64,000 bases of DNA from Ptiloglossa arizonensis (Eukaryota; Arthropoda; Insecta; Hymenoptera; Colletidae): NCBI RefSeq assembly GCF_051014685.1, contig NW_027478524.1, forward strand, positions 62,001 to 126,000, given 5' to 3'. Of the stretch, positions 12,412 to 27,070 are shown in pieces; position 1 is the stretch's first letter; each line of letters starts with the position of its first letter. Under the pieces are notes generated by a model. It saw only the letters and a program-made list of their open reading frames with translations, was not told the origin of the DNA and searched no databases. Made by a program: the position numbers and the translations under genes.

Positions 12412-13259
12412 CAAAATCTTCGCAATTCTGATACTCGAAACCAATAACTGGAATGGCCTAGGGGAAAAGAACACACACCATTGTAATCGGGCGAGTTTCT
12501 ACTTTCAGATGCAACAGGAATTTCTCGAGTTCGTCAATCCGTTCGCGAGATATGGGAGTTTGAAGTTAAGGAATCGTTGAGAAACAATCAAAATTTTCGC
12601 AAGTCTGATACTCGAAACCAATAACTACAATGGCCTTGGGGAAAAATACACATACCGTTAAAATCGGGCGAGCTTCTACTTTCAGATGCAACAGGAATTT
12701 CTCGAGTTCGTCAATCCGTTCGCGAGATAAGACAGTTTGAAGTTGAGGAATGGTTGAGAAACCATCAAAATATTCGCTGGTCTGATACTCGAAACCAATA
12801 ACTGGAATGGCCTAGGGGAAAAGTACACACACCATTGTAATCGGTCGAGTTTCTACACTCAGATGCAACAGGAATTTCTCGAGGTCGTCATTCCGTTCGC
12901 GAGATATGGGAGTTTGAAGTTACGGAATGTTTGAGAAACCATCAAAATTTTCGCTGGTCTGATACGCGAAACCAATAACTACAATGGCCTAGGGGAAAAA
13001 TACACATACCTTTGTAATCGGGCGTGTTCCTACTTTCAGATGCAACAGGAATTTCTCGAGTTCGTCAATCCGTTCGCGAAATATGGGAGTTTGAAGTTAA
13101 GGAATGCTTGAGAAACCATCAAAATTTTCGCAAGTCTGACAAGCGAAACCAATAACTACAATGGCCTAGGGGAAAAATACACATACCTTTGTATTCGGGC
13201 GTGTTTCTACTTTCGGATGCAACAGGAATTACTCGAGTTCGTCAATCCGTTCGCGAGAT

Positions 13260-13825
13260 ATGGGAGTTTGAAGTTAAGGAATGGTTGAGGAACCATCAAA
13301 ATTTTCGCAAGTCTGGTTCTCGAAACAAATAACTACTATTGCCTAGAGCAAAAATACACATACCGTTGTAATCGGGCGAGTTTCTGCTTTCAGATGAAAC
13401 AGGAATTTCTCGAGTTCGTCAATCCGTTCGCGAGATATGGGAGTTTGAAGTTAAGGAATGGTTGTGCAACCATCAAAATTTTCACAAGTCTGAAACTCGA
13501 AACCAATAACTACTATTGCCTAGAGCAAAAACACACATACCGTTGTAATCGGGCGACTTTCTGCTTTCAGATGCAACAGGAATTTCTCGAGTTCGTCAAT
13601 CCGTTCGCGAGATATGGGAGTTTGAAGTTAAGGTGTGGTTGTGGAACCATCAAAATTTTCGCAAGTCTGATACTCGAAACCAATAACTACTATTGCCTAG
13701 GGCAAAAATACACATACCATTGTAATCGGGCGAGTTTCTGCTTTCAGATGCAACAGGAATTTCTCGAGTTCGTCAATCCGTTTGCGAGATATGGGAGTTT
13801 GAAGTTAAGGAATGGTTGAGAACCA
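13260..13825 (+). repeat. Zone II repeat, copy 3 (partial)
   Basis: The segment matches 11844-12409 at an offset of 1416 bp (8 x 177). It carries the same series of CTACTATTGCCTAGAGC monomers with altered dyads, for example GGTTGTGCAACC. Confidence 0.65.
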
Positions 13826-14379
13826 TCAAAATTTTCGCTGGTCTGATACTCGAAACCTATAACTGGAATGGCCTAGGGGAGAAGCACACACACCATTGTA
13901 ATCGGGCGAGTTTCTACTTTCAGATGCAACAGGTATTTCTCGAGTTCATCAATCCGTTCACGTGATATGGTAGTTTGAAGTTAAGGAATGGTTGAGAAAC
14001 CATCAAAATGTTCGCAAGTCCGATACTCGAAACCAATAACTGGAATGGCCTAGGGGAAAAGTACACACACCATTGTAATCGGGCGAGTTTCTACTTTCAG
14101 ATGCAGCAGGAATTTCTCGAGTTCGTCCATTCGTTCGCGAGATATGGAGGTTTGAAGTTAAGGAATGGTTGAGAAACCATCAAAATTTTAGGAATCTGAT
14201 ACCCTAAACCATTAACTACTATGGTCTAGGGCAAAAATACACATGCCGTTGCAATCGGGCGAGTTTCTGCTTTCAGATTCAACAGGAATTACTGGCATTC
14301 GGCAATCCGTTCGCGAGACATGCGAGTTTGAAATTAAGGAATGGTTGAGGAGCCATCAAAATTTTCGCAAGTCTAATAC

Positions 14380-15416
14380 ACGAAACCAATAACTGGAATG
14401 GCCTAGGGGAATAGTACACACACCATTGTAATCGGGCGAGTTTCTACTTTCAGATGCAACAGGAATTTCTCGAGTTCGTCAATCCGTTCGCGAGATATGG
14501 GAGTTTGGAGTTAAGAGACGGTAGAGAAACCATCAAGATTTTCGCTATTCTGATGCTAGAAAAGAATAACTGGAATGGCCTAGGGGAAAAGAACACATAC
14601 CTTTGTAGTCGGGAGAGTTTCTACTTTCAGATGCAACAGAAATTTTTCGGATTCGTCAATCCGTTCGCGAGATATGGGAGTTTGAAATTAAGGAATGTTT
14701 GGGAAACCATCAAAATTTTCGCAACTCTGATACTCGAAACCAATAACTGGAAGGGCCTAGGGGAAAAGTACACACACCATTGTAATGGGGCAAGTTTCTA
14801 CTTTCAGATGCAACAGGAATTTCTCGACTTCGTCAATCCGTTCGCGAGATATGCGAGTTTGAAATTGAGGAATGGTTGAGAAACCATCAAAATTTTCGCA
14901 AGTCTGATACTCGAAACCAATAACTGGAATGGCCTTGGGGAAAAGTACACACACCGTTGTAATCGGGCAAGTTTCTACTTTCAGATGCAACAGGAATTTC
15001 TCGAGTTCGTCAATCCGTTCGCGAGATATGGGAGTTTGGATTTAAGAGATGGTTGAGAAACCATCAAAATTTTCGCAATTCTGATACTCGAAACCAATAA
15101 CTGGAGTGGCATAGGGGAAAAGTACACACAGCATAGTAATCGGGCGAGTTTCTACTTTCAGATGCAACAGGAATTTCTCGAGTTCGTCAATCCGTTCGCG
15201 AGATATGGGAGTTCGAAGTTAAGGAATGGTTGAGAAACCATCAAAATTTTCGGAATCTGATACTCTAAACCATTAACTACTATGGTCTAGGGCAAAAATA
15301 CACATACCGTTGTAATCGGGCGAGTTTCTGCTTTCAGATTCAACAGGAATTACTCGAGTTCGTCAAACCGTTCGCGAGATATCGGAGTTTGGATTTAAGA
15401 GATGGTTGAGAAACCA
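14380..15416 (+). repeat. Zone III long duplication, copy 1
   Basis: The segment is paired with 17207-18420. Shared rare variants are GAGACGGTAGAG, CAAGATTTTCGCTATTC, TTTTTCGGATTCG, GTAATGGGGCAAG and CTGGAGTGGCATAGGGG with AGCATAGTAATC. The offset is 2827 bp at the left and 3004 bp at the right, so the second copy holds one extra monomer. Confidence 0.7.
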
Positions 15417-17206
15417 TCAAAATTTTCGCAATTCTGATACTCGAAACCAATAACTGGAGTATCATAAGGGAAAAGTACACACACCATAGTAATCGGGCGA
15501 GTTTCTACTTTCAGATGCAAGAGGAATTTCTCGAGTTCGTCAATCCGTTCGCGAGATATGGGAGTTCGAAGTTAAGGAATGGTTGAGAAACCATCAAAAT
15601 TTTCGCAAGTCTGATACTCGAAACCACTAACTGGAATGGCTTAGGGGAAAAGTACACACACCATTGTAATCGGGCGAGTTTCTACTTTCAGATGCAACAG
15701 AAATTTTTCGGATTCGTGAATCCGTTCGCGAAATATCGGAGTTTGGAGTTAAGAGATGGTTGAGAAACCATCAAAATTTTCGCAAGTCTGATACTCGAAA
15801 CAAATAACTATAACGGCCTAGGGGAAAAAAACACATACCGTTGTAATCGGGAGAGTATCTGCTTTCAGATGCAACAGGAATTTCTCGAGTTCGTCAATTC
15901 GTTCGCGAGATATGGGAGTTCGAAGTTAAGGAATGGTTGAGAAACCATCAAAATTTTCGGAATCTGATACTCGAAGCCATTAATTACTATGGTCTAGGGC
16001 AAAAATACACATGCCGTTGTAATCGGGCGAGTCCCTGCTTTCAGATTCAACAGGAATTACTCGAGTTCGTCAATCCGTTCGCGAGATATGCGAGTTTGAA
16101 ATTAAGGAATGGTTGAGAATCCATCAAAATTTTCGCAAGTCTGATACTCGAAACCAGTAACTGGAATGGCCTAGGGGAAAAGTACACACACCATTGTAAC
16201 CAGGCGAGTTTCTACTTTCAGATGCAACAGGAATTTCTCGAGTTCGTCAATCCGTTCGCGAGATATGGGAGTTTGAAGTTAAGGAATGCTTGAGAAACCA
16301 TCAAAATTTTAGGAATCAGATACTCTAAACCAATAACTACTATGGTCTATGGCAAAAATACACATGCCGTTGTTATCAGGCGAGTTTCTACTTTCAGATG
16401 CAGCAGGAATTTCTCGAGTTCGTCCATTCGTTCGCGAGATATGGAAGTTTGAAGTTAAGGAATGGTTGAGAAACCCTCAAAATTGCGCAATTCTGGTACT
16501 CGAAACCAATAACTGGAATGGCCTAGGGGAAAAGTACACACACCGTTGTAATTGGGCGAGAATCTACTTTCAGATGCAACAGGAATTTCTCGAGTTCGTC
16601 AATCCGTTCGCGAGATATGGGAGTTTGAAGTTAAGGAATGGTTGAGAATCCATCAAAATTTTCGCAAGTCTGATACTCGAAACCAATAACTACAATGGCC
16701 TAGGGGAAAAATGCATATACCGTTCTAATCGGGAGAGTTTCTGCTTTCAGGCGCAACAGAGCTTTTTCGAATTCGCCAATCCGTTCTCGAAATATCGGAG
16801 TTTGGAGTTAAGAGATGGTTGAGAAACCATCAAATATTCGCAATTCTGATACTCGAAACCAATAACTGGAATGGCCTAGGGGAAAAGTACATACACCATT
16901 GTAATCGGGCGAGTTTCTACTTTGAGATGCAACAGGAATTTCTCGAGTTCGTCAATCCGTTCGCGAGATATGGGAGTTTGAAGTTAAGGAATGGTTGAGA
17001 AACCATCAAAATTTTCGCAAGTCTGATACTCGAAACCAATAACAGGAATGGCCTAGGGGAAAAGTACACACACCATTGTAATCGGGCAAGTTTCTACTTT
17101 CAGATGCAACACGAATGTCTCGAGTTCTTCAACCGGTTCGCGAGATATGGGAGTTTGAATTTAAGGAATGGTTGAGAGTCCATTAAAATTTTCGCATGTC
17201 TGTTAC

Positions 17207-18420
17207 TCGAAACCAATAACTGGAATGGCCAAGGGGAAATGAACACACACCATTGTAATCGGGCGAGTTTCTACTTTCAGATGCAACAGGAATTTCTCGA
17301 GTTCGTCAATCCGTTCGCGAGATATGGGAGTTTGGAGTTAAGAGACGGTAGAGAAAACATCAAGATTTTCGCTATTCTGATGCTAGAAAAGAATAACTGG
17401 AATGGCCTAGGGGAAAAGAACACATACCTTTGTAGTCGGGAGAGTTTCTACTTTCAGATGCAACAGAAATTTTTCGGATTCGTCAATCCGTTCGCGAGAT
17501 ATGGGAGTTTGAAATTAAGGAATGTTTGAGAAACCATCAAAATTTTCGCAACTCTGATACTCGAAACCAATAACTGGAAGGGCCTAGGGGAAAAGTACAC
17601 ACACCATTGTAATGGGGCAAGTTTCTACTTTCAGATGCAACAGGAATTTCTCGACTTCGTCAATCCGTTCGCGAGATATGCGACTTTGAAATTGAGGAAT
17701 GGTTGAGAAACCATCAAAATTTTCGCAAGTCTGATACTCGAAACCAATGACTACAATGGCCTAGGGGAAAAGTACACACACCATTGTAATCGGGAGGGTT
17801 TCTGCTTTCAGATTCAACAGGAATTACTCGAGTTCGTCAATCCGTTCGCGAGATATGGGAGTTTGAAGTTAAGGAATGGTTGAGAAACGATCAAAATTTT
17901 CGCAAGTCTGATACTCGAAACCAATAACTGGAATGGCCTTGGGGAAAAGTACACACACCGTTGTAATCGGGCAAGTTTCTACTTTCAGATGCAACAGGAA
18001 TTTCTCGAGTTCGTCAATCCGTTCGCGAGATATGGGAGTTTGGATTTAAGAGATGGTTGAGAAACCATCAAAATTTTCGCAATTCTGATACTCGAAACCA
18101 ATAACTGGAGTGGCATAGGGGAAAAGTACACACAGCATAGTAATCGGGCGAGTTTCTACTTTCAGATGCAACAGGAATTTCTCGAGTTCGTCAATCCGTT
18201 CGCGAGATATGGGAGTTCGAAGTTAAGGAATGGTTGAGAAACCATCAAAATTTTCGGAATCTGATACTCTAAACCATTAACTACTATGGTCTAGGGCAAA
18301 AATACACATACCGTTGTAATCGGGCGAGTTTCTGCTTTCAGATTCAACAGGAATTACTCGAGTTCGTCAAACCGTTCGCGAGATATCGGAGTTTGGATTT
18401 AGGAGATGGTTGAGAAAACA
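17207..18420 (+). repeat. Zone III long duplication, copy 2 with one extra monomer
   Basis: The segment is a copy of 14380-15416. The 177-bp change of offset between its two ends places one additional whole monomer at roughly 17700-17890. Confidence 0.7.
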
Positions 18421-20280
18421 TCAAAATATTCGCAATTCTGATACTCGAAACCAATAACTGGAATGGCCTAGGGGAAAAGTACATACACCATTGTAATCGG
18501 GCGAGTTTCTACTTTGAGATGCAACAGGAATTTCTCGAGTTCGTCAATCCGTTCGCGAGATATGGGAGTTTGAAGTTAAGAAATGGTTGAGAAACCATCA
18601 AAATTTTCGCAAGTCTGATACTCGAAACCAATAACAGGAATGGCCTAGGGGAAAAGTACACACACCATTGTAATCGGGCAAGTTTCTACTTTCAGATGCA
18701 ACACGAATGTCTCGAGTTCTTCAACCGGTTCGCGAGATATGGGAGTTTGAATTTAAGGAATGGTTGAGAGTCCATTAAAATTTTCGCATGTCTGTTACTC
18801 GAAACCAATAACTGGAATGGCCAAGGGGAAATGAACACACACCATTGTAACCGGGCGAGTTTCTGCCTTCAGATGCAGTAGGAATTTCTCGAGTTCGTCA
18901 ATCCGTTCGCGAGGTATGGGAGTTTGAAGTTAAGGAATGGTTGAGAATCCATCAAAATTTTCGCAAGTCTGATACTCGAAACCAATAACTACAATGGCAT
19001 AGGGGAAAAATGCATATAACGTTCTAATCGGGAGAGTTTCTGCTTTCAGAAGCATCAGAAATTTTTCGAATTCGCCAATCCGTTCGCGAAATATCGGAGT
19101 TTGGAGTTAAGAGATGGTTGAGAAGCCATCAAAATTTTCGCAATTCTGATACACGAAACCAATAACTGGAATGGCCTAGGGGAAAAGTACATACACCATT
19201 GTAATCGGGCGAGTTTCTACTTTGAGCTGCAACAGGAATTTCTCGAGTTCGTCGATCCGTTCGCGAGATATGGGAGTTTGAAGTTAAGCAATGGTTGAGA
19301 AACCATCAAAATTTTCGCAAGTCTGATACTCGAAACCAATAACAGGAATGGCCTAGGGGAAAAGTACACACACCATTGTAATGGGGCAAGTTTCTACTTT
19401 CAGATGCAACAGGAATTTCTCGAGATCCTCAACCGGTTCGCGAGATATGGGAGTTTGAATTTAAGGAATGGTTGAGAGTCCATTAAAATTTTCGCATGTC
19501 TGTTACTCGAAACCAATAACTGGAATGGCCTAGGGGAAATGAACATACACCATTGTAATCGGGCGAGTTTCTGCCTTCAGATGCAGTAGAATTTCTCCAG
19601 TTCGTCAATCCGTTCGCGAGGTATGGGAGTTTGAAGTTAAGGAATGGTTGAGAATCCATCAAAATTTTCGCAAGTCTGATACTCGAAACCAATAGCTACA
19701 ATGGCATAGGGGAAAAATGCATATACCGTTCTAATCGGGAGAGTTTCTGCTTTCAGACGCAACAGAAATTTTTCGAATTCGCCAATCGGTTCGAGAAATA
19801 TCGGAGTTTGGACTTAAGAGATGGTTGAGAAACAATCAAAAGTTTCGCAATTCTGATGCTATGAAAGAATAACTGGAATGGCCTAGGGGAAAGGTACATA
19901 CACCATTGAAATCGGGCGAGTTTCTACTTTGAGATGCAACAGGAATTTCTCGAGTTCGTCAATCCGTTCGCGAGATATGGGAGTTTGAAGTTAAGGAATG
20001 GTTGAGAAACCATCAAAATTTTCGGAATCTGATACTCGAAGCCATTAATTACTATGGTCTAGGGCAAAAATACACATGCCGTTGTAATCGGGCGAGTCTC
20101 TGCTTTCAGATTCAACAGGAATTACTCGAGTTCGTCAATCCGTTCGCGAGATATGCGAGTTTGAAATTAAGGAATGGTTGAGAAACCATCAAAATTTTCG
20201 CAAGTCTGATACTCGAAACCAATAACAGGAATGGCCGAGGGGAAAAGTACACACACCATTGTAATCAGGCGAGTTTCTAC

Positions 20281-20634
20281 TTTCAGATGCAACAGGAATT
20301 TCTCGAGTTCGTCAATCCGTTCACGAGGTATGGGATTTTGAAGTTATGGATTGCTTGAGAAACCATCAACATTTTCGCAAGTCTGATACTCGAAACAAGT
20401 AACTACTATGGCCTAGGGCAGCAATGCATATACCGTTGTAATCGGGAGAGTTACTACTTTCAGATGCAATAGAAATTTTTCGGATTCGTGAATCCGTTCG
20501 CGAAATATCGGACTTTGGAGTTAAGAGATGGTTGAGAAACCATCAAAATTTTCGGAAGTCTGATACCCGAAACAAATAACTATAACGGCCTAGGGGTAAA
20601 ATACACAAACAATTATAATCGGGCGAGTTTCTAC
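20281..20634 (+). repeat. Tandem dimer duplication, copy 1
   Basis: The two-monomer unit (354 bp) includes GTTCACGAGGTATGGGATTTT, a lost CTGGAATGG box (AACTATAACGG) and AACAATTATAATCGGG. It repeats directly at 20635. Confidence 0.8.
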
Positions 20635-20988
20635 TTTCAGATGCAACAGGAATTTCTCGAGTTCGTCAATCCGTTCACGAGGTATGGGATTTTGAAGTTA
20701 TGGATTGTTTGAGAAACCATCAACATTTTCGCAAGTCTGATACTCGAAACAAGTAACTACTATGGCCTAGGGCAGCAATGCATATACCGTTGTAATCGGG
20801 AGAGTTACTACTTTCAGATGCAATAGAAATTTTTCGGATTCGTGAATCCGTTCGCGAAATATCGGACTTTGGAGTTAAGAGATGGTTGAGAAACCATCAA
20901 AATTTTCGGAAGTCTGATACCCGAAACAAATAACTATAACGGCCTAGGGGTAAAATACACAAACAATTATAATCGGGCGAGTTTCTAC
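20635..20988 (+). repeat. Tandem dimer duplication, copy 2
   Basis: This is the direct repeat of 20281-20634 at an offset of 354 bp (2 x 177). One of the few differences is GGATTGCTTGAG against GGATTGTTTGAG. Confidence 0.8.
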
Positions 20989-21040
20989 TTTCAGATGCAA
21001 CAGGAATTTCTCGAGTTCGTCAATCCGTCCGCGAGATATG

Positions 21041-21589
21041 GAAGTTTGAAGTTAAGGAATGGTTGAGAAACCATCAAAATTTTAGGAATCTGATACTCTA
21101 AACCATTAACTACTATGGTCTATGGCAAAAATACACATGCCGTTGTAATCGGGAGAGTTTCTGCTTTCAGACGCAACAGAAATTTTTCGAATTCCGCAAT
21201 CCGTTCGCGAAATATCGGAGTTTGGATTTAAGAGATGGTTGAGAAACCATCAAAATTAACGCAATTCTGGTACTCGAAACCAATAACTGGAGTGGCATAG
21301 TAGAAAAGTACACACACCATAGTAATCGGGCGTGTTTCTACTTTCAGACGCAACTGGAATTACTCGAGTTCGTCAATCCGTTCGCGAGATATGGAAGTTT
21401 GAAGTTAAGGAATGGTTGAGAAACCATCAAAATTGCGCAATTCTGGTACTCGAAACCAATAACTGGAATGGCCTAGGGGAAAAGTACAAACACCGTTGTA
21501 ATTGGGCGAGTTTCTACTTTTAGATGCAACAGGAATTTCTCGAGTTCGTCAATCCGTTCGCGAGATATGGGAGTTTGAAGTTAAGGAAT
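21041..21589 (+). repeat. Left extension of the 5481-bp duplication, copy 1
   Basis: The segment matches 26522-27070 at the same 5481-bp offset that joins 11-mer copies 1 and 3. The full duplicated tract is therefore 21041-23536 with 26522-29017, a period of 31 monomers minus 6 bases. Confidence 0.8.
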
Positions 21590-23536
21590 GGTTGAGAATC
21601 CATCAAAATTTTCGCAAGTCTGATACTCGAAACCAATAACTACAATAGCATAGGGGAAAAATGCATATACCGTTCTAATCGGGAGAGTTTCTGCTTTCAG
21701 ACGCAACAGAAATTGTTCGAATTCGCCAATCCGTTCGCGAAATATCGGAGTTTGGACTTAAGAGATGGTTGAGAAACAATCAAAAGTTTCGCAATTCTGA
21801 TGCTATGAACGAATAACTGGAATGGCCTAAGGGAAAAGTACACATACCATTGTAATCGGGCGAGTTTCTACTTTCGGATGCAAAATTAATTTCTCGAATT
21901 CGTCAATCCGTTCGCGAGATATGGGAGTTTGAAGTTACGGAATGGTTGAGAAACCATCAAAATTTTCGCAAGTCTGATACTCGAAACCAATAACTACTGT
22001 GGCCTAGGGCAGAAATACACATACCAAGGTAATCGGGCGAGTTTCTGCTTTCAGATGCAACCGGAATTTCTCGAGTTCGCCAATCCGTTCGCGAGATATG
22101 GGAGTTTGAAGATAAGGAATGGTTGACAAACCATCAAAATTTTTGCAAGTCTGATACTCGAAACCAATAACTACAATGGCATAGGGGAGAAATACACATA
22201 CCGTTGTAATCGGGCGAGGTTCTACTTTCAGATGCAACAGAAATTTTTCGGATGCGTCAATCCGTTCGCGAGATATGGGAGTTTGAAGTTATGGAATGGT
22301 TGACAAACAATCAAAATTTTCGCAAGTCTGATACTAGAAACCAATAACTGGAATGGCCTCGGGGAAAAGTACACACACCATTGTAATCGGGCGAGTTTCT
22401 ACTTTCCGATGCAACAGGAATTTCTCGAGTTCGTCAATCCGTTCGCCAGATATGGGAGTTTGAAGTTATGGAATGTTTGAGAAACCATCAAAATTTTCGC
22501 AAGTCTGATACTCGAAACAAATAACTACTATGGCCTAGGGCAACAATACATATACCGTTGTAATCGGGAGAGTTTCTACTTTCAGATGCAACAGAAATTT
22601 ATCGGATTCGTGAATCCGTTCGCGAAATATCGAAGTTTGGAGTTAAGAGATGGTTGAGAAACCATCAAAATTTTCGCAAGTCTAATACCCGAAACAAATA
22701 ACTATAACGGCCTAGGGGAAAAATACACATACCCTTGTAATCGGGAGTGTTTCTGCTTTCAGATGCAACAGGAATTTCTCGAGTTCGTCAATCCGTTCGC
22801 GAGATATGGGAGTTTGAAGTTAAGGAATGGTTGAGAAACCATCAATATTTTCGCAAATCTGATAGTCGAAACCAATAACTGGAATGGCCTAGGGGAAAAG
22901 TACACTCAACATTGTAATCTGGCGAGTTTCCACTTTCAGATGCAACAGGAATTTCTTGAGTTCGTCACTCCGTTCGCGAGATATGGGTGTTTGAAGTTAA
23001 GGAATGGTTGAGAAACCATCAAAATTTTCGCTGGTCTGATACTCGAAACCAATAACTGGAGCGGCCAAGGGGAAAAGTACACACGCCATTGTGATCCGGC
23101 GAGTTTCCACTTTCAGAAGCAACAGGAATTTCTCGAGTTCATCATTCCGTTCGCGAGATATGGGTGTTTGAAGTTAAGGAATGGTTGAGAAACCATCAAA
23201 ATTTCCCAAATTCTGATGCTAGGAACGAAAAACTGGAATGGATTAGGGGAAAAGAACACACACCATAGTAATCGGCCGAGGTTGTACTTTCAGACGCAAC
23301 AGGAATTTCTCGAGTTCATCAATCCGTTCGCGAGATACGGGAGTTTGAAGTTAAGGAATGGTTGAGAAACCATCAAAATTTTCGCTGGTCTGATACTCGA
23401 AACCAATAACTGGAATGGCCAAGGGGAAAAGTACACACGCCATTGTAATCTGGCGAGTTTCCACTTTCAGATGCAACAGGAATTTCTCGAGTTCGTCATT
23501 CCGTTCGCGAGATATGGGTGTTTGAAGTTAAGGAAT
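21590..23536 (+). repeat. 11-monomer higher-order repeat, copy 1
   Basis: The 1947-bp unit (11 x 177) starts at the monomer with GAGAATCCATC. It contains diagnostic monomers such as TGCAAAATTAATTTCTCG, CTGTGGCCTAGGGCAGAAAT, GAAGATAAGG and GAACGAAAAACTGGAATGGA. It is followed directly by copy 2 (GAATCCATC at 21596 and 23543). Confidence 0.88.
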
Positions 23537-25483
23537 GGTTGAGAATCCATCAAAATTTTCGCAAGTCTGATACTCGAAACCAATAACTACAATAGCATAG
23601 GGGAAAAATGCATATACCGTTCTAATCGGGAGAGTTTCTGCTTTCAGACGCAACAGAAATTGTTCGAATTCGCCAATCCGTTCGCGAAATATCGGAGTTT
23701 GGACTTAAGAGATGGTTGAGAAACAATCAAAAGTTTCGCAATTCTGATGCTATGAACGAATAACTGGAATGGCCTAAGGGAAAAGTACACACACCATTGT
23801 AATCGGGCGAGTTTCTACTTTCGGATGCAAAATTAATTTCTCGAATTCGTCAATCCGTTCGCGAGATATGGGAGTTTGAAGTTACGGAATGGTTGAGAAA
23901 CCATCAAAATTTTCGCAAGTCTGATACTCGAAACCAATAACTACTGTGGCCTAGGGCAGAAATACACATACCAAGGTAATCGGGCGAGTTTCTGCTTTCA
24001 GATGCAACCGGAATTTCTCGAGTTCGCCAATCCGTTCGCGAGATATGGGAGTTTGAAGATAAGGAATGGTTGACAAACCATCAAAATTTTTGCAAGTCTG
24101 ATACTCGAAACCAATAACTACAATGGCATAGGGGAGAAATACACATACCGTTGTAATCGGGCGAGGTTCTACTTTCAGATGCAACAGAAATTTTTCGGAT
24201 GCGTCAATCCGTTCGCGAGATATGGGAGTTTGAAGTTATGGAATGGTTGACAAACAATCAAAATTTTCGCAAGTCTGATACTAGAAACCAATAACTGGAA
24301 TGGCCTCGGGGAAAAGTACACACACCATTGTAATCGGGCGAGTTTCTACTTTCCGATGCAACAGGAATTTCTCGAGTTCGTCAATCCGTTCGCCAGATAT
24401 GGGAGTTTGAAGTTATGGAATGTTTGAGAAACCATCAAAATTTTCGCAAGTCTGATACTCGAAACAAATAACTACTATGGCCTAGGGCAACAATACATAT
24501 ACCGTTGTAATCGGGAGAGTTTCTACTTTCAGATGCAACAGAAATTTATCGGATTCGTGAATCCGTTCGCGAAATATCGAAGTTTGGAGTTAAGAGATGG
24601 TTGAGAAACCATCAAAATTTTCGCAAGTCTGATACCCGAAACAAATAACTATAACGGCCTAGGGGAAAAATACACATACCCTTGTAATCGGGAGTGTTTC
24701 TGCTTTCAGATGCAACAGGAATTTCTCGAGTTCGTCAATCCGTTCGCGAGATATGGGAGTTTGAAGTTAAGGAATGGTTGAGAAACCATCAATATTTTCG
24801 CAAATCTGATAGTCGAAACCAATAACTGGAATGGCCTAGGGGAAAAGTACACTCAACATTGTAATCTGGCGAGTTTCCACTTTCAGATGCAACAGGAATT
24901 TCTTGAGTTCGTCACTCCGTTCGCGAGATATGGGTGTTTGAAGTTAAGGAATGGTTGAGAAACCATCAAAATTTTCGCTGGTCTGATACTCGAAACCAAT
25001 AACTGGAGCGGCCAAGGGGAAAAGTACACACGCCATTGTGATCCGGCGAGTTTCCACTTTCAGAAGCAACAGGAATTTCTCGAGTTCATCATTCCGTTCG
25101 CGAGATATGGGTGTTTGAAGTTAAGGAATGGTTGAGAAACCATCAAAATTTCCCAAATTCTGATGCTAGGAACGAAAAACTGGAATGGATTAGGGGAAAA
25201 GAACACACACCATAGTAATCGGCCGAGGTTGTACTTTCAGACGCAACAGGAATTTCTCGAGTTCATCAATCCGTTCGCGAGATACGGGAGTTTGAAGTTA
25301 AGGAATGGTTGAGAAACCATCAAAATTTTCGCTGGTCTGATACTCGAAACCAATAACTGGAATGGCCAAGGGGAAAAGTACACACGCCATTGTAATCTGG
25401 CGAGTTTCCACTTTCAGATGCAACAGGAATTTCTCGAGTTCGTCATTCCGTTCGCGAGATATGGGTGTTTGAAGTTAAGGAAT
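23537..25483 (+). repeat. 11-monomer higher-order repeat, copy 2
   Basis: The unit is a direct tandem copy of 21590-23536 at an offset of 1947. By eye only isolated substitutions separate the two, for example CTAATACCCG against CTGATACCCG at 22682 and 24629. This indicates very recent amplification. Confidence 0.88.
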
Positions 25484-26521
25484 GGTTGAGAATGCATCAA
25501 AATTTTCGCAAGTCTGATACCCGAAACAAATAACTATAACGGCCTAGGGGTAAAATACACAAACAATTATAATCGGGCGAGTTTCTACTTTCAGATGCAA
25601 CAGGAATTTCTCGAGTTCGTCAATCCGTCCGCGAGATATGGAAGTTTGAAGTTAAGGAATGGTTGAGAAACCATCAAAATTGTCGCAATTCTGGTACTCG
25701 AAACCAATAACTGGAATGGCCTAGGGGAAAAGTACACACACCATTGTAATGGGGCGAGTTTCTACTTTCAGATGCAACAGGAATTTCTCGAGTTCGTCAA
25801 TCCGTTCGCGAGATATGGGAGTTTGAAGTTAAGGAATGGTTGAGAATGCATCAAAATTTTCGCAAGTCTGATACTCGAAACCAACAACTACAATGGCCTA
25901 GGAGAAAAATGCATACACCGTTCTAATCGGGAGAGTTTCTGCTTTCAGACGCAACAGAAATTTTTCGAATTCGCCAATCCGTTCGCGAAATATCGGAGTT
26001 TGGAGTTAAGAGATGGTTGAGAAACCATCAAAATTTTCGCAATTCTGATACTCGAAACAAATAACTATAACGGCCTAGGGGAAAATACACAAACCATTAT
26101 AATCGGGCGAGTTTCTACTTTCAGATGTAACAGGAATTTCTCGAGTTCGTCAATCCGTTCGCGAGATATGCGAGATTGAAATTAAGGAATGGTGTAGAAT
26201 CCATCAAAATTTTCGCAAGTCTGATACTCGAAACCAATAACTGGAATGGCCTAGGGGAAACGCACACACCATTGTAATCGGGCGAGTTTCTACTTTCAGA
26301 TGCAACAGGAATTTCTCGAGTTCGTCAATCCGTTCGCGAGATATGGCAGTTTGAAGTTAAGGAATGGTTGAGAAACCATCAAAATTTTAGGAATCAGATA
26401 CTCTAAACCAATAACTACTATGGTCTATGGCAAAAATACACATGCCGTTGTAATCAGGCGAGTTTCTACTTTCAGATGCAGCAGGAATTTCTCGAGTTCG
26501 TCCATTCGTTCGCGAGATATG

Positions 26522-27070
26522 GAAGTTTGAAGTTAAGGAATGGTTGAGAAACCATCAAAATTTTAGGAATCTGATACTCTAAACCATTAACTACTATGGT
26601 CTATGGCAAAAATACACATGCCGTTGTAATCGGGAGAGTTTCTGCTTTCAGACGCAACAGAAATTTTTCGAATTCCGCAATCCGTTCGCGAAATATCGGA
26701 GTTTGGATTTAAGAGATGGTTGAGAAACCATCAAAATTAACGCAATTCTGGTACTCGAAACCAATAACTGGAGTGGCATAGTAGAAAAGTACACACACCA
26801 TAGTAATCGGGCGTGTTTCTACTTTCAGACGCAACTGGAATTACTCGAGTTCGTCAATCCGTTCGCGAGATATGGAAGTTTGAAGTTAAGGAATGGTTGA
26901 GGAACCATCAAAATTGCGCAATTCTGGTACTCGAAACCAATAACTGGAATGGCCTAGGGGAAAAGTACAAACACCGTTGTAATTGGGCGAGTTTCTACTT
27001 TTAGATGCAACAGGAATTTCTCGAGTTCGTCAATCCGTTCGCGAGATATGGGAGTTTGAAGTTAAGGAAT
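26522..27070 (+). repeat. Left extension of the 5481-bp duplication, copy 2
   Basis: The segment is a copy of 21041-21589, with the same AAATTAACGCAATTCTGG, CATAGTAGAAAAG and AAATTGCGCAATTCTGG variants. One difference is GAGAAACC against GAGGAACC. Confidence 0.8.

Larger units (their letters stand above)
9000..14000 (+). repeat. Satellite zone II (approximate limits)
   Basis: Typical monomers carry CTACTATTGCCTAGAGC and GGATGTGGAACCATC or GGTTGTGGAACCATC in place of the usual GGTTGAGAAACCATC. They also carry GAAATAATCGAATTCG and CAACCGGAATTTCTGGAG. Repeats of 6, 8 and 10 monomers link 9528 with 10591 and 10037 with 11808. The edges are gradual. Confidence 0.5.
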